Assembly: GCF_019249795.2 (NCBI RefSeq)
Contig: NZ_CP156892.1
Coordinates: forward strand, 1-64,000
Direction of reading: 5' to 3'
Origin: Segatella copri
GTDB taxonomy: Bacteria; Bacteroidota; Bacteroidia; Bacteroidales; Bacteroidaceae
DNA length: 64,000 bases
This document shows, one piece after another, positions 23,325 to 31,072 of this stretch. A model generated the notes under the pieces. That model did no database searches, had not been told where the DNA came from, and saw only the letters and a program-made list of their open reading frames with translations. Each line of letters starts with the position of its first letter. Within the stretch, counting starts at the first letter, position 1. The translations under genes were made by a program, and so were the position numbers.

Positions 23325-25238
23325 TTATTTTTGCATAAAGCAAGGCAAAAGTGCCACTTTTTCTGCTGTACAAACAGGCTTGGCAGTAAGACGACTAACT
23401 AGCTCCTTGATGTAACACCCAGGAGATAACTTGTTCATATTACAGCTTTCTATGACAGAAAACATGAAGGCATAGTCAAGCGCAGAATCTTCACTGCCGA
23501 TGTTCAGACAGTTTTTAAGATTCAGCTTGATGTGTCTCATCATTTGTTCTGCCAGGTTGTTAGACAACTCAAGGTTGCCATCCTGCAAAATGGTTTGCAT
23601 TGCCGACCATTCAGTCTTGATATATTTAAGAGCCTTCTTTGTCAAAGCGCCCAAGCCTTTGTAATTCGATCTAGCAAATCGCTCAAACTTCTCTTTGATT
23701 CGGTCCATGATAGGCTTGCTCCTTTGAAGCCTTTCCACAAGAACCTGGTCGGCTGTTAAACCTGCCTTCTTGCAGTCATGCTCGATTCCAAATAGTCTAC
23801 CTATCTCATCGATAAACCACATAGACAAGGAATGATTCTCTTCCAAGGACTCTACGAACTTTCGCCTTATATGTGTCAGGCATGCTGAACGATGTTGATC
23901 AGGATGAAGTTCATCATCGTCATACACCTTATATACTACATAACCGTCAGTAGTAAAGAAGCCGATAAAGTTGTCCAAGAACTGACGGATTGCCTTGAGG
24001 CCACGACTCCCATGCTCGTATATAAACCACACGAGCTTCTGAACATTAGCCTTGATTCCCCAAAAATAACGCTTCAAGTATTTACGGACACCTTCATCTG
24101 TCTTCACACCAACAAGACCTGAGGTCTCATCAATCATCCAATTGTGAGTCTTCTTGATAGTCGCCTCCCAGACATCTTTCATTTCCTTGCGGATATAAGA
24201 GATTATCTTATGTACGATGACTCCCAAGGTTTTCTCGTTCATATTCAATCCCATATGAGATAGCTTCTCTACAATTCTCGTAAATGGAGTATTGTAAGCG
24301 AAATGCTCGGTAAGAACATAAGTTATCAGTTCCAAGTCAAAGGAAACACCTTTAATCAAGCGGGTATTAGGACGAGTGACTCCACCTCCATGCCCAGGAA
24401 CATAATAGCTTGCCACCTCGTAGAAATGCTCTTCGTAATGCTCAGGAATACGAATCAACTCACGATACCACCAAGTCTCCACTTCCCCATCGCGTTTCAC
24501 AAAGTGTCCTCCTTCAGGAAGGGTAAAATACTCATGAAGCATATGATAGATAGGAGCAGTCGTATATGGCTTGTTCTTCTGATAATCTGTGCGAGTAGAA
24601 CGCTTGTCCAATGCTTTTTTCTTCTTTTTTGCAGGAGTCTGGTCACCTGATGCAGAAGACGGAGTAGATGGAACGTCATCATTGGAATCTTCAGGCCAAT
24701 CAGACTTTTCTTCTTCTCTCGTAACCTCTTTGCCAGACTTCAGCAAATTCTTTTGCTCAGCATTACGCTTGAACCGTTGGCGCTGGCGATAACGGGCCAG
24801 CCATTGTGCCTCCGATGCAGAGAGCGAAGACTTTTCAAGCATCGAAGTGAGCTTTGTAATCTTCTCATTCAAGGAAGCTATCAAGTTATCCGATGCCTTC
24901 TGGTGGTTGGCGCTATCCTTCATAATACGCTTTACATTTTCCAGGTTCTCCTCTCGCAGATGCTTAAGTTCCTCCTTATGGCGCTCAGCCTGTTCCTTCA
25001 TCTGCTGCATATAGAAATCCTTCATATTGTCCTGCTGAGCCTTGAAGAACTGGCGATCCTCCTCACGCTGACGTTCGAAATCGGCACGCAAGGCTTGATC
25101 GTGAGCTATCAAATCTACCTGCCCACGATTCGCTGTTGCCATCTCATCCTTGAGACGAGCTATCTCAGCATAAGCAAAACGTAACTTCATTTCGTCATTC
25201 ATGCCTACAAAGGTACTACTTTTTTCTGACATATGCAA
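23325..25238 (-). CDS. tnpC: IS66 family transposase TnpC
   Basis: The 637-residue DDE transposase has a long N-terminal coiled-coil region rich in Glu, Lys and Gln, a short basic linker, and then the IS66 catalytic core. Candidate catalytic residues are D in NWMIDETSGL, D in GFFTTDGYVVY and E in SNNLAEQMMRHIK. The SNNLAEQxxR motif is diagnostic for the family. The coding frame is uninterrupted. It starts 55 bp after tnpB. Confidence 0.95.
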   Translation of the reverse strand: MHMSEKSSTFVGMNDEMKLRFAYAEIARLKDEMATANRGQVDLIAHDQALRADFERQREEDRQFFKAQQDNMKDFYMQQMKEQAERHKEELKHLREENLENVKRIMKDSANHQKASDNLIASLNEKITKLTSMLEKSSLSASEAQWLARYRQRQRFKRNAEQKNLLKSGKEVTREEEKSDWPEDSNDDVPSTPSSASGDQTPAKKKKKALDKRSTRTDYQKNKPYTTAPIYHMLHEYFTLPEGGHFVKRDGEVETWWYRELIRIPEHYEEHFYEVASYYVPGHGGGVTRPNTRLIKGVSFDLELITYVLTEHFAYNTPFTRIVEKLSHMGLNMNEKTLGVIVHKIISYIRKEMKDVWEATIKKTHNWMIDETSGLVGVKTDEGVRKYLKRYFWGIKANVQKLVWFIYEHGSRGLKAIRQFLDNFIGFFTTDGYVVYKVYDDDELHPDQHRSACLTHIRRKFVESLEENHSLSMWFIDEIGRLFGIEHDCKKAGLTADQVLVERLQRSKPIMDRIKEKFERFARSNYKGLGALTKKALKYIKTEWSAMQTILQDGNLELSNNLAEQMMRHIKLNLKNCLNIGSEDSALDYAFMFSVIESCNMNKLSPGCYIKELVSRLTAKPVCTAEKVALLPCFMQK

Positions 25239-25292
25239 GTTTTTTCGAATATTTTTTATAACTAAAATACTAATAATCAGATAGTTGAGCCA

Positions 25293-25649
25293 TCAAACAA
25301 CATCTTCTTTTATCTGCATTTTAGTGACTTGAACACCCTCTGTAAGCGTAACGAAGTCGCTCCAGCAAATTTTGTAGCAGGAACGCTGTTCGTCGAATAC
25401 AGGCAAAAAGAATTTTTCATCATCCAAGCGGATTTTTGTCAATTCAAAGCGGCGGCGACCACGATAGAGAATCTTCATTGTACGAAGATTCTTCGACATA
25501 AATATAAAAACCGATTCCTCGATATAAGGATCAAGCCCCATTTGGCTACGAACTACTTCTGTGAGCGTATCGATATCCTTACGCATATCCATAGGACCAG
25601 AATAAAAATAGTACTTCTGTCTACTTGTAAAGGATATCATTTCAGCCAA
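25293..25649 (-). CDS. tnpB: IS66 accessory protein TnpB (Orf2-like)
   Basis: A 118-residue protein of the IS66 Orf2 family with FYSGPMDMRKDIDTLTEVV, VFIFMSKNLRTMKILYRGRRRFELTKIRL and the following FFLP. Family function in transposition is known only as an accessory role. It overlaps tnpA by 8 bp. Confidence 0.93.
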   Translation of the reverse strand: MAEMISFTSRQKYYFYSGPMDMRKDIDTLTEVVRSQMGLDPYIEESVFIFMSKNLRTMKILYRGRRRFELTKIRLDDEKFFLPVFDEQRSCYKICWSDFVTLTEGVQVTKMQIKEDVV

Positions 25650-26058
25650 CTATTTTGTGCAACAAAGCTGTAATCTCATTTACACTTGTCTCGCAAAGTG
25701 ACAACTCCATCCCATTGCTGAACGATATGTGCATCGAGACGATACTGTATGTCGGGATAGAAGGAGCAGCCACAGGCATGGTCGGTTCTTCTGGCTTGCA
25801 AGAGTCCACACTTGAAGAAGCTGAGTTGACACTTGCTGCCGACTCAATCTCCAAGGGAACAAGAGACTTGTCACCATTAGGAGAAGCTGCCAACTTAGAC
25901 TTGCTATTCCAAAAACACTTACGATAGTATCGAAGCACATTAGGATAAACATAACTACTGTCATCACAAAATTGTTTGAGAGAACGACCACGACCATACA
26001 TCTCGAACTCACGAATGATGGCTGCGTAATCAACTTTTGCTTTCTTCTTATTTTCCAT
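25642..26058 (-). CDS. tnpA: IS66 accessory protein TnpA
   Basis: The 138-residue first protein of the element, with an N-terminal helix-turn-helix-like part (VDYAAIIREFEMYGRGRSLKQFCDD) and a variable Ser-rich middle. A -7 box (CAAAGGTA on the + strand, TACCTTTG on the coding strand) at 26093-26100 lies inside the element, 35 bp upstream, and would drive all three genes. Confidence 0.85.
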   Translation of the reverse strand: MENKKKAKVDYAAIIREFEMYGRGRSLKQFCDDSSYVYPNVLRYYRKCFWNSKSKLAASPNGDKSLVPLEIESAASVNSASSSVDSCKPEEPTMPVAAPSIPTYSIVSMHISFSNGMELSLCETSVNEITALLHKIVG

Positions 26059-26200
26059 TTGTTACCATTTTTTAATCGGCAGCAAAGGTAATACTTATTT
26101 TTTAGCGGGCAATATGGAGAAGTAGATGGTTACATTTTAAATAAATTTATGTTATGTTCCAAAATCGGAACTTTTTGATTTCAATGCCAAATTTTATGCT

Positions 26201-26208
26201 TAGCTTTG
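26201..26208 (+). promoter_or_regulatory. -7 promoter box of the VirE cassette
   Basis: TAGCTTTG fits TAnnTTTG; transcription would start near 26215. This places the upstream candidate start at 26206 outside the transcript and supports ATG 26263. Confidence 0.6.
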
Positions 26209-26262
26209 CAGCGGAATCTATATGATTCAATTTTAAAACAACTTATAATTATTTGCTTAAAA

Positions 26263-28569
26263 ATGACAATAACAGAACAAAAACAAAGACAAGAAATGGT
26301 ATTACCATCTTTCTTCTATGCTATCGCCTCCAGCGAAAGCAGACAACTCATCAGTCTTGATGAACTGCAGCGAATCATCACCCTCGACGCCATGACCCAG
26401 GCTCGTACCGAAGACTACCGCAAGAACATGCGCATCAGCAGCGAGCTCGCTCATCAAACCAAGGTGATGATGCCAGGCATCACTACCTCCGTGCTCATGG
26501 ACGGACGGGGCAAGGAACTGCGCAACGTGGTGAAGACCACCCAGATGATTGCCGTGGATATCGACAAGATTCCTGCAGAAAAGATGAAGGAGGTCGTACA
26601 GAAGGCGGACGCCGACCCTCATACCATGATGAGGTTCATCACCGTGAGCCAACGGGGCCTGCGCATCATCTCCAGATACCTGCCCATAGATGACGACGAG
26701 GTGACCGCACTGGAACTTTTCGATGTGATCATACGCAAGGCGATGAGCTATTACAGTAAGTTGCTAGGCGTGCCTGCCGACGAGCAATGCGTAGACATCA
26801 CCCGGATGTGCGGACTCGCACACGACCCTACCGCCTACTTCCATTGGGACGCAGAGGCTTTCGGCCTGGACACCCACGACCTGAAGGCGCTCTACACCAA
26901 GAAGGCCAACGAGGCGAAATATGCCAAACGTGCCAGCAAGCGCAAGCGAAACAGCCAGAAGATGGTGGCACTGGGCAAGGGGGTTCCCTCGATGGACGAG
27001 GCAGCGCAGCACATACTGAACCTACTCGACACGTGGGGCTACAAGTTTGAGAGCGGTGCCCACAACGAGTATGTGCTCCACTTCGGCAAGGTGTGCGTGC
27101 GCTATGGCATAGACAAGGAAGAGGCAATGACCTACGCCAAGAGCAACTTCAGTTCCGACTATCCCGATGCTGACAGCGTGATGAAATCATGCTACAAGCA
27201 CACCGAGAAACTAGGCACCTGGCACTTCTACCGCAAAGGCGAGGGCTTCTCGGGTAAGCCGACCGTCAAGGTAATCAAGCAGTGGCTCTCGATGAGATAC
27301 GAGTTCCACCACAATGAGGTGACGGGATTTCACGAGGTGCTGAGTCGCGATATAATCAAAGGCAAATACCATAAGTGGACCCGCATCGACGACAACATAG
27401 AGAACACCATCTGGACCCAGATGGACGAGATGGGACTCGAAGTGAGCGCCATCAAGCTGCACGCCATCATCAACAGTGACTTCAGCGAACCTTGGGATCC
27501 CTTCGACGAATATCTCAGGAGTCTGCCAAAATGGGACGGAAAGACCGACTACATCGACGAGCTTGCCAACCGGGTAACCATCAACTATTGCCCTGGCTAC
27601 CACCACTCGCAGGAAGAGTTCAGATACTTCTTCAAGAAATGGCTCGTATCGATGGTGGTGGCATGGGTTTCACCGAGAGTGGTGAGCCAGACCATCCTGA
27701 TATTCATCGGGAGGGGTGGCATCAACAAAACCACATTCTTCTATTATATCCTGCCACCATGCCTGCGCCAGTACTTCATCAACGAGTCAACCGCCAACTA
27801 TACCGACAAGGACTTCATGGAGGCTTTCTCAAGCAAGGCACTGATATGCCTCGACGAGCTGGAGTCTACCTTCGGCAAGGGGCTGAGCGCCCTTAAGAGC
27901 AACGTCACCAAGCTGGTGTTCTCCATCCGCCGCCCCTACGACAAGTATCGTTCGGAACTGCTGCACCGTGGTGCCCTCTGTGGCACCAGCAACAGCATAC
28001 AGATCATCACCGACGAGGAGAACCGCCGCTACTCGCCCTGGTTCGTAGACAACATCGAGAGTCCTAGGGAGACCCCCATCGACTACCAGCACGTCTATGC
28101 CCAGGCTGTAGCTCTGGGACAAGAGGTAACCAATCGGGTGAAGAACCAGGAAGAGGGATGGGTATACTGGCTCACCACCGTCGACATCGACGTGATGAGG
28201 GAGCACAACGGCATGTTCATGGTTTCCAACTTCATGGAAGACCAGATACTGCGCTTCTACAAGGTACCGAAATCAGACACCGCCCCTCAATATGTAAAGT
28301 TCCGCTATTCATCGGAAATCATGGAGCGCATAGGCGGAAGTCCCGCCCTGAGCCGCAACATGAGTCACCAGAATCTGAGCGCCGTGATGCAGCGACTGGG
28401 ATTCAAGAAGGTACACCGCGCCAAAGGCAACGGATGGCTCGTGATAGAGAAGAATCCGGGAGAAATCAACACCGAGGCGATCTGCAGTCCAAACGAATGC
28501 GCAGAAACGTACCTGAAACCGTACAGAGCCGTAGCTACGGATAGCCAGAATGGTTCTGACCAACAGTAA
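26263..28569 (+). CDS. VirE/BT4734-family P-loop protein
   Basis: The 768-residue protein has a BT4734-like N-terminal domain (ISLDELQRIITLDAMTQARTEDYR, then MIAVDIDKIP) and a VirE-type ATPase domain: Walker A GRGGINKTTFFY near residue 500 and Walker B ALICLDELES. Related proteins are primase-helicase-like enzymes of plasmids, phages and polysaccharide loci in Bacteroidota; the natural role here is unknown. It heads a four-gene + strand cassette. An earlier in-frame start at 26206 overlaps the promoter box and was rejected. Confidence 0.85.
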   Translation: MTITEQKQRQEMVLPSFFYAIASSESRQLISLDELQRIITLDAMTQARTEDYRKNMRISSELAHQTKVMMPGITTSVLMDGRGKELRNVVKTTQMIAVDIDKIPAEKMKEVVQKADADPHTMMRFITVSQRGLRIISRYLPIDDDEVTALELFDVIIRKAMSYYSKLLGVPADEQCVDITRMCGLAHDPTAYFHWDAEAFGLDTHDLKALYTKKANEAKYAKRASKRKRNSQKMVALGKGVPSMDEAAQHILNLLDTWGYKFESGAHNEYVLHFGKVCVRYGIDKEEAMTYAKSNFSSDYPDADSVMKSCYKHTEKLGTWHFYRKGEGFSGKPTVKVIKQWLSMRYEFHHNEVTGFHEVLSRDIIKGKYHKWTRIDDNIENTIWTQMDEMGLEVSAIKLHAIINSDFSEPWDPFDEYLRSLPKWDGKTDYIDELANRVTINYCPGYHHSQEEFRYFFKKWLVSMVVAWVSPRVVSQTILIFIGRGGINKTTFFYYILPPCLRQYFINESTANYTDKDFMEAFSSKALICLDELESTFGKGLSALKSNVTKLVFSIRRPYDKYRSELLHRGALCGTSNSIQIITDEENRRYSPWFVDNIESPRETPIDYQHVYAQAVALGQEVTNRVKNQEEGWVYWLTTVDIDVMREHNGMFMVSNFMEDQILRFYKVPKSDTAPQYVKFRYSSEIMERIGGSPALSRNMSHQNLSAVMQRLGFKKVHRAKGNGWLVIEKNPGEINTEAICSPNECAETYLKPYRAVATDSQNGSDQQ

Positions 28570-28670
28570 ACAACGTTCTGGCAAGTGCTAACCAGCATTG
28601 CCAGCAACGCTAAGTATCATCAAGAGAAACGCTAAGTATTATTACCGCGATTCATAAAAGTCAAAACTAT

Positions 28671-28880
28671 ATGAAAATCAAGATATACAAAAAATTCGAG
28701 CTTGCCAAGCTCTACTTTCCGGAGCAGTCGAAACACGTGGCACTTAACCACCTGATGCGAATGGTAAACCACTGCCCGCCTCTGCTTGAAGCCTTGCGAA
28801 GAGAGGGCTACGAACGGTTGGCGAAGACCTTCACCATGCGCCAGACGCTGCTCATCTATGAGTATCTGGGCGAGCCATAA
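28671..28880 (+). CDS. DUF4248 protein
   Basis: The 69-residue basic protein (KIKIYKKFELAKLYFPEQSK ... LVYEYLGEP type ending) matches the DUF4248 pattern, in which YFP and a C-terminal TxRQxxxIxEYLGEP segment recur. It sits between the VirE-like gene and the HU-like gene, the usual neighbourhood. A small winged-helix-like DNA-binding role is likely but unproven. Confidence 0.8.
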   Translation: MKIKIYKKFELAKLYFPEQSKHVALNHLMRMVNHCPPLLEALRREGYERLAKTFTMRQTLLIYEYLGEP

Positions 28881-28956
28881 TACTGAGTTTTCCAGTTTTA
28901 TGCCCCATCGTATCCCTATCTCACCCCTATCGTACAGAAGCCTCTTCTGAAAGTCG

Positions 28957-28964
28957 TATCTTTG
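28957..28964 (+). promoter_or_regulatory. -7 promoter box of the HU-like gene
   Basis: TATCTTTG followed by CAACC is an exact TAnnTTTG match. Transcription would start near 28971, leaving a leader of about 70 nt. Confidence 0.65.
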
Positions 28965-29041
28965 CAACCGTAAACAAGAAACAAGCACTGCGCAGCGCTT
29001 TAATACATGAAACACGAACCATAAAACAATTTATTAGCCTT

Positions 29042-29563
29042 ATGATTGAGTACGATTTAAAGAAGAACAACAACAAGAAGAATGAGAAGGCTTACGGCAA
29101 ATACTACGCCAAGCCCCACATTAGTGAAACTGTAGATCTCGATGAGCTCGCCGACCACATGCATGGTCACAACTCTCCATTCTCAGCCGGGACCATCAAG
29201 GGCATCCTCATCGATGCCGTGACCCACATCAAGGAGCTCCTGCTCATGGGCAAGAATGTAAAGCTCGACAACCTCGCCATCTTCTACATCAGCATCAAGA
29301 ACAAGATGGGTGCAGAGAACGCCGACGACTTCACCGTATCTAAGAACATCGAAGGAGTAAGAATGAAAGCCCGCGCCACGGGCGACTTCCGCTCTGTGAA
29401 TCTCAACCTCGACGCCAACTTGAAGAAGTATGGTGCTAAGAAAAAGAAGTCTTCGACCACCACCGACACCGAAACAACTACGCCATCGGGAGATACAGGC
29501 AAGAGCGAATCTGGCTCTACCACTAACCCAGGCAGCGGTTCGGAAGGCGATGGACTTGAGTAA
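29042..29563 (+). CDS. HU-family DNA-binding protein (HU-HIG type)
   Basis: The first 125 residues form an HU-like fold of the Bacteroidota HIG type: YYAKPHISETVDLDELADHM, GTIKGILIDAVTHIKELLLMGKNVKLDNLAIFYISI and the FRSVNLNLD strand. After a KKYGAKKKK basic patch comes a Ser/Thr/Gly-rich tail (residues about 140 to 173) without structure. Such proteins bind DNA and often lie next to polysaccharide loci. It has its own promoter and precedes the amidase gene. Confidence 0.85.
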   Translation: MIEYDLKKNNNKKNEKAYGKYYAKPHISETVDLDELADHMHGHNSPFSAGTIKGILIDAVTHIKELLLMGKNVKLDNLAIFYISIKNKMGAENADDFTVSKNIEGVRMKARATGDFRSVNLNLDANLKKYGAKKKKSSTTTDTETTTPSGDTGKSESGSTTNPGSGSEGDGLE

Positions 29564-29643
29564 CCGGGATAGCATATCCCCGTTATCTCTTAACGGGGAT
29601 TGCAAATCCCCTTAACATGTTTTTTTAAATATATTGACCGAAA

Positions 29644-30156
29644 ATGACACAAGATCGATTTCCGATGACGATTGGCGGCAAGGAGGTGCTCAATGAGCAT
29701 CACCTGCTCGCCTACACAGAGAACGGCGAGATGATGGACTCACCTCTGAGCGTCCATTTTCTCGTAATCCATTGCTCGGCAACACGTGCCGACCGTAACT
29801 ACACCGACAAGCAACTGATGCGCGACCACAAGAAGCGTGGATTCCGCACCGTGGGCTACCACTTCTATGTCCACAAGGACGGAAGCATCACGCAGTTCAG
29901 AAAGCTGCTGGAGGTGGGCTCACATGCCCGCCCATACAACCGCTGCTCCATCGGCATCTGCTACGAGGGCGGGCTGGATGACGAGGGGCGTCCTGCCGAC
30001 ACCCTTACCCGCGCCCAGTATGACGCAATGTGGAATCTGCTGCGCAAGCTCAAGATCACGTTCCCACAGGCTAAGATAGTGGGTCATCGTGACTTGCCGG
30101 GCACCACCCCGAAGGCATGCCCTTGCTTCGATGCAGCGAAAAAATTTCCACTTTAA
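29644..30156 (+). CDS. N-acetylmuramoyl-L-alanine amidase of the VirE/HU cassette
   Basis: A 170-residue amidase_2 enzyme with no signal peptide. Zinc ligands: H in LVIHCSATR near residue 42, H in IVGHRDLPG near 149, and C in ACPCFDA. Also seen are GYHFYVHKDGSITQFR and IGICYEGGLDDEGRPADTLT. It resembles phage endolysins, and the prophage amidase at 2281 shares the same layout (GHRDF...ACPCFNA) but has little identity elsewhere. In this cassette no holin is present, so how it would reach peptidoglycan is unclear. Confidence 0.9.
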   Translation: MTQDRFPMTIGGKEVLNEHHLLAYTENGEMMDSPLSVHFLVIHCSATRADRNYTDKQLMRDHKKRGFRTVGYHFYVHKDGSITQFRKLLEVGSHARPYNRCSIGICYEGGLDDEGRPADTLTRAQYDAMWNLLRKLKITFPQAKIVGHRDLPGTTPKACPCFDAAKKFPL

Positions 30157-30199
30157 TGCTTAATGTTGAATGTTGAATGTTGAATTTTTAATTTGAACT

Positions 30200-30292
30200 A
30201 TGAAGAAAGAAACCATCAAGAAGGTGATCAATTTCATCATCACCGTACTTACCGCCGTAGCTAGCGCATTCTGCGTACAGAGCTGCCAGTAA
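30200..30292 (+). CDS. Smalltalk protein (30-residue peptide)
   Basis: ATG at 30200 gives MKKETIKKVINF followed by a hydrophobic helix and the ending FCVQSCQ. This matches the peptide annotated as smalltalk protein, found after amidase genes in Bacteroidales. A basic start, one membrane-length helix and a terminal Cys resemble a tiny membrane or lipoprotein-like peptide; it might act as a holin-like or secretion partner for the amidase, which is inference. The 43-bp gap before it holds three GTTGAAT repeats. Confidence 0.85.
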   Translation: MKKETIKKVINFIITVLTAVASAFCVQSCQ

Positions 30293-30329
30293 ATTCCCAG
30301 TAATCAAACCTTAACCTTAAGTTCTAATT

Positions 30330-31046
30330 CTACCAGTATTGCCTGAAGATGCCGAGGCGGTGCATGTCGGAGCCCACCATGTCGTACATATCGTGCTTCA
30401 TGAGCCACTTGCATCGTTTCTGCACCTTCTTGCCATACTGCCCATCTATCGAGAACGCATTTCGCTGAAACTTGATGCCCATCAACTTGAGCTTCTCGTA
30501 ATCGCGCTTCTCCATATAGAGGTAGCGCTCAGGATGGGCAAGCACGGGCGTGTAGCCCTTGTTCTTGATGCGCTCCAGGAGGGCATGAAAATTCATCGGG
30601 GCAGAGAAGATGCTCGTCTCCACCAACAGGAGCTTGCCATCCTCGCCCAGCGGCAACAGGTCGTTTGCCTTCAGGCGCTTTTCGAAGAGCGCATCTAGCA
30701 TATTTTCGGCTGCGAGATGCAGCCGGAGCATTTTTCTGTCAGCAGGGTTTCGCTCGGCGAAGTCCTGCTGATATTGTTTCTGGAAGTCGGCAAATACTTG
30801 GCGCAAATGGGTGGTCTCGTTGGGTACGTCTTCCATAATATGAGGCGTAAGCCAGACATCCCTCATGCCTGCGCCTTCGTAAAAGCACAACATTTCCAAC
30901 GACTTCTTTACCTCTTGAAATCCGTCGTCCACGCCGGGCAGGATGTGGCAGTGCCAGTCGATGCCGCCGGGGAGTCTCTCTGATGGTGCTTTCTTGCTTG
31001 CCGTCGGATTGCAAATCCAACGGAACGCCTCACGGAATATATACAT
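30330..31046 (-). CDS. PHP-type tyrosine phosphatase of capsule synthesis (CpsB/YwqE-like)
   Basis: The 238-residue protein has PHP-domain metal motifs: GIDWHCHILPGVDDG near residue 28, WLTPHIMEDV, and VLAHPERYLYM followed by GSDMHRLG at the end. Such enzymes dephosphorylate the tyrosine autokinase that controls polymer length, here Wzc, encoded 26 bp upstream in the same operon. It ends convergent to the smalltalk gene. No signal peptide is needed for this cytoplasmic role. Confidence 0.85.
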   Translation of the reverse strand: MYIFREAFRWICNPTASKKAPSERLPGGIDWHCHILPGVDDGFQEVKKSLEMLCFYEGAGMRDVWLTPHIMEDVPNETTHLRQVFADFQKQYQQDFAERNPADRKMLRLHLAAENMLDALFEKRLKANDLLPLGEDGKLLLVETSIFSAPMNFHALLERIKNKGYTPVLAHPERYLYMEKRDYEKLKLMGIKFQRNAFSIDGQYGKKVQKRCKWLMKHDMYDMVGSDMHRLGIFRQYW

Positions 31047-31072
31047 ATTTTTCTATTCTTTCATCCAATTTT

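Larger units (their letters stand above)
23232..26133 (-). mobile_element. IS66-family insertion sequence, intact, with target duplication
   Basis: The 2902-bp element has terminal inverted repeats beginning GTAACCATCTA at 23232 and ending TAGATGGTTAC at 26133; outward homology extends to ...TTCCAT with a few mismatches. Both sides are flanked by ATTTTAAAT (23223-23231 and 26134-26142), which fits the 8-bp target duplication of IS66 with one ambiguous base. It carries tnpA, tnpB and tnpC in order on the - strand with full-length frames, so it may still be active. It sits in AT-rich intergenic DNA. Confidence 0.92.

Noticed and set aside
26206..26262. Upstream start of the VirE-like gene
   Set aside because: It overlaps the TAGCTTTG promoter box and encodes a non-conserved lead; ATG 26263 is preferred.
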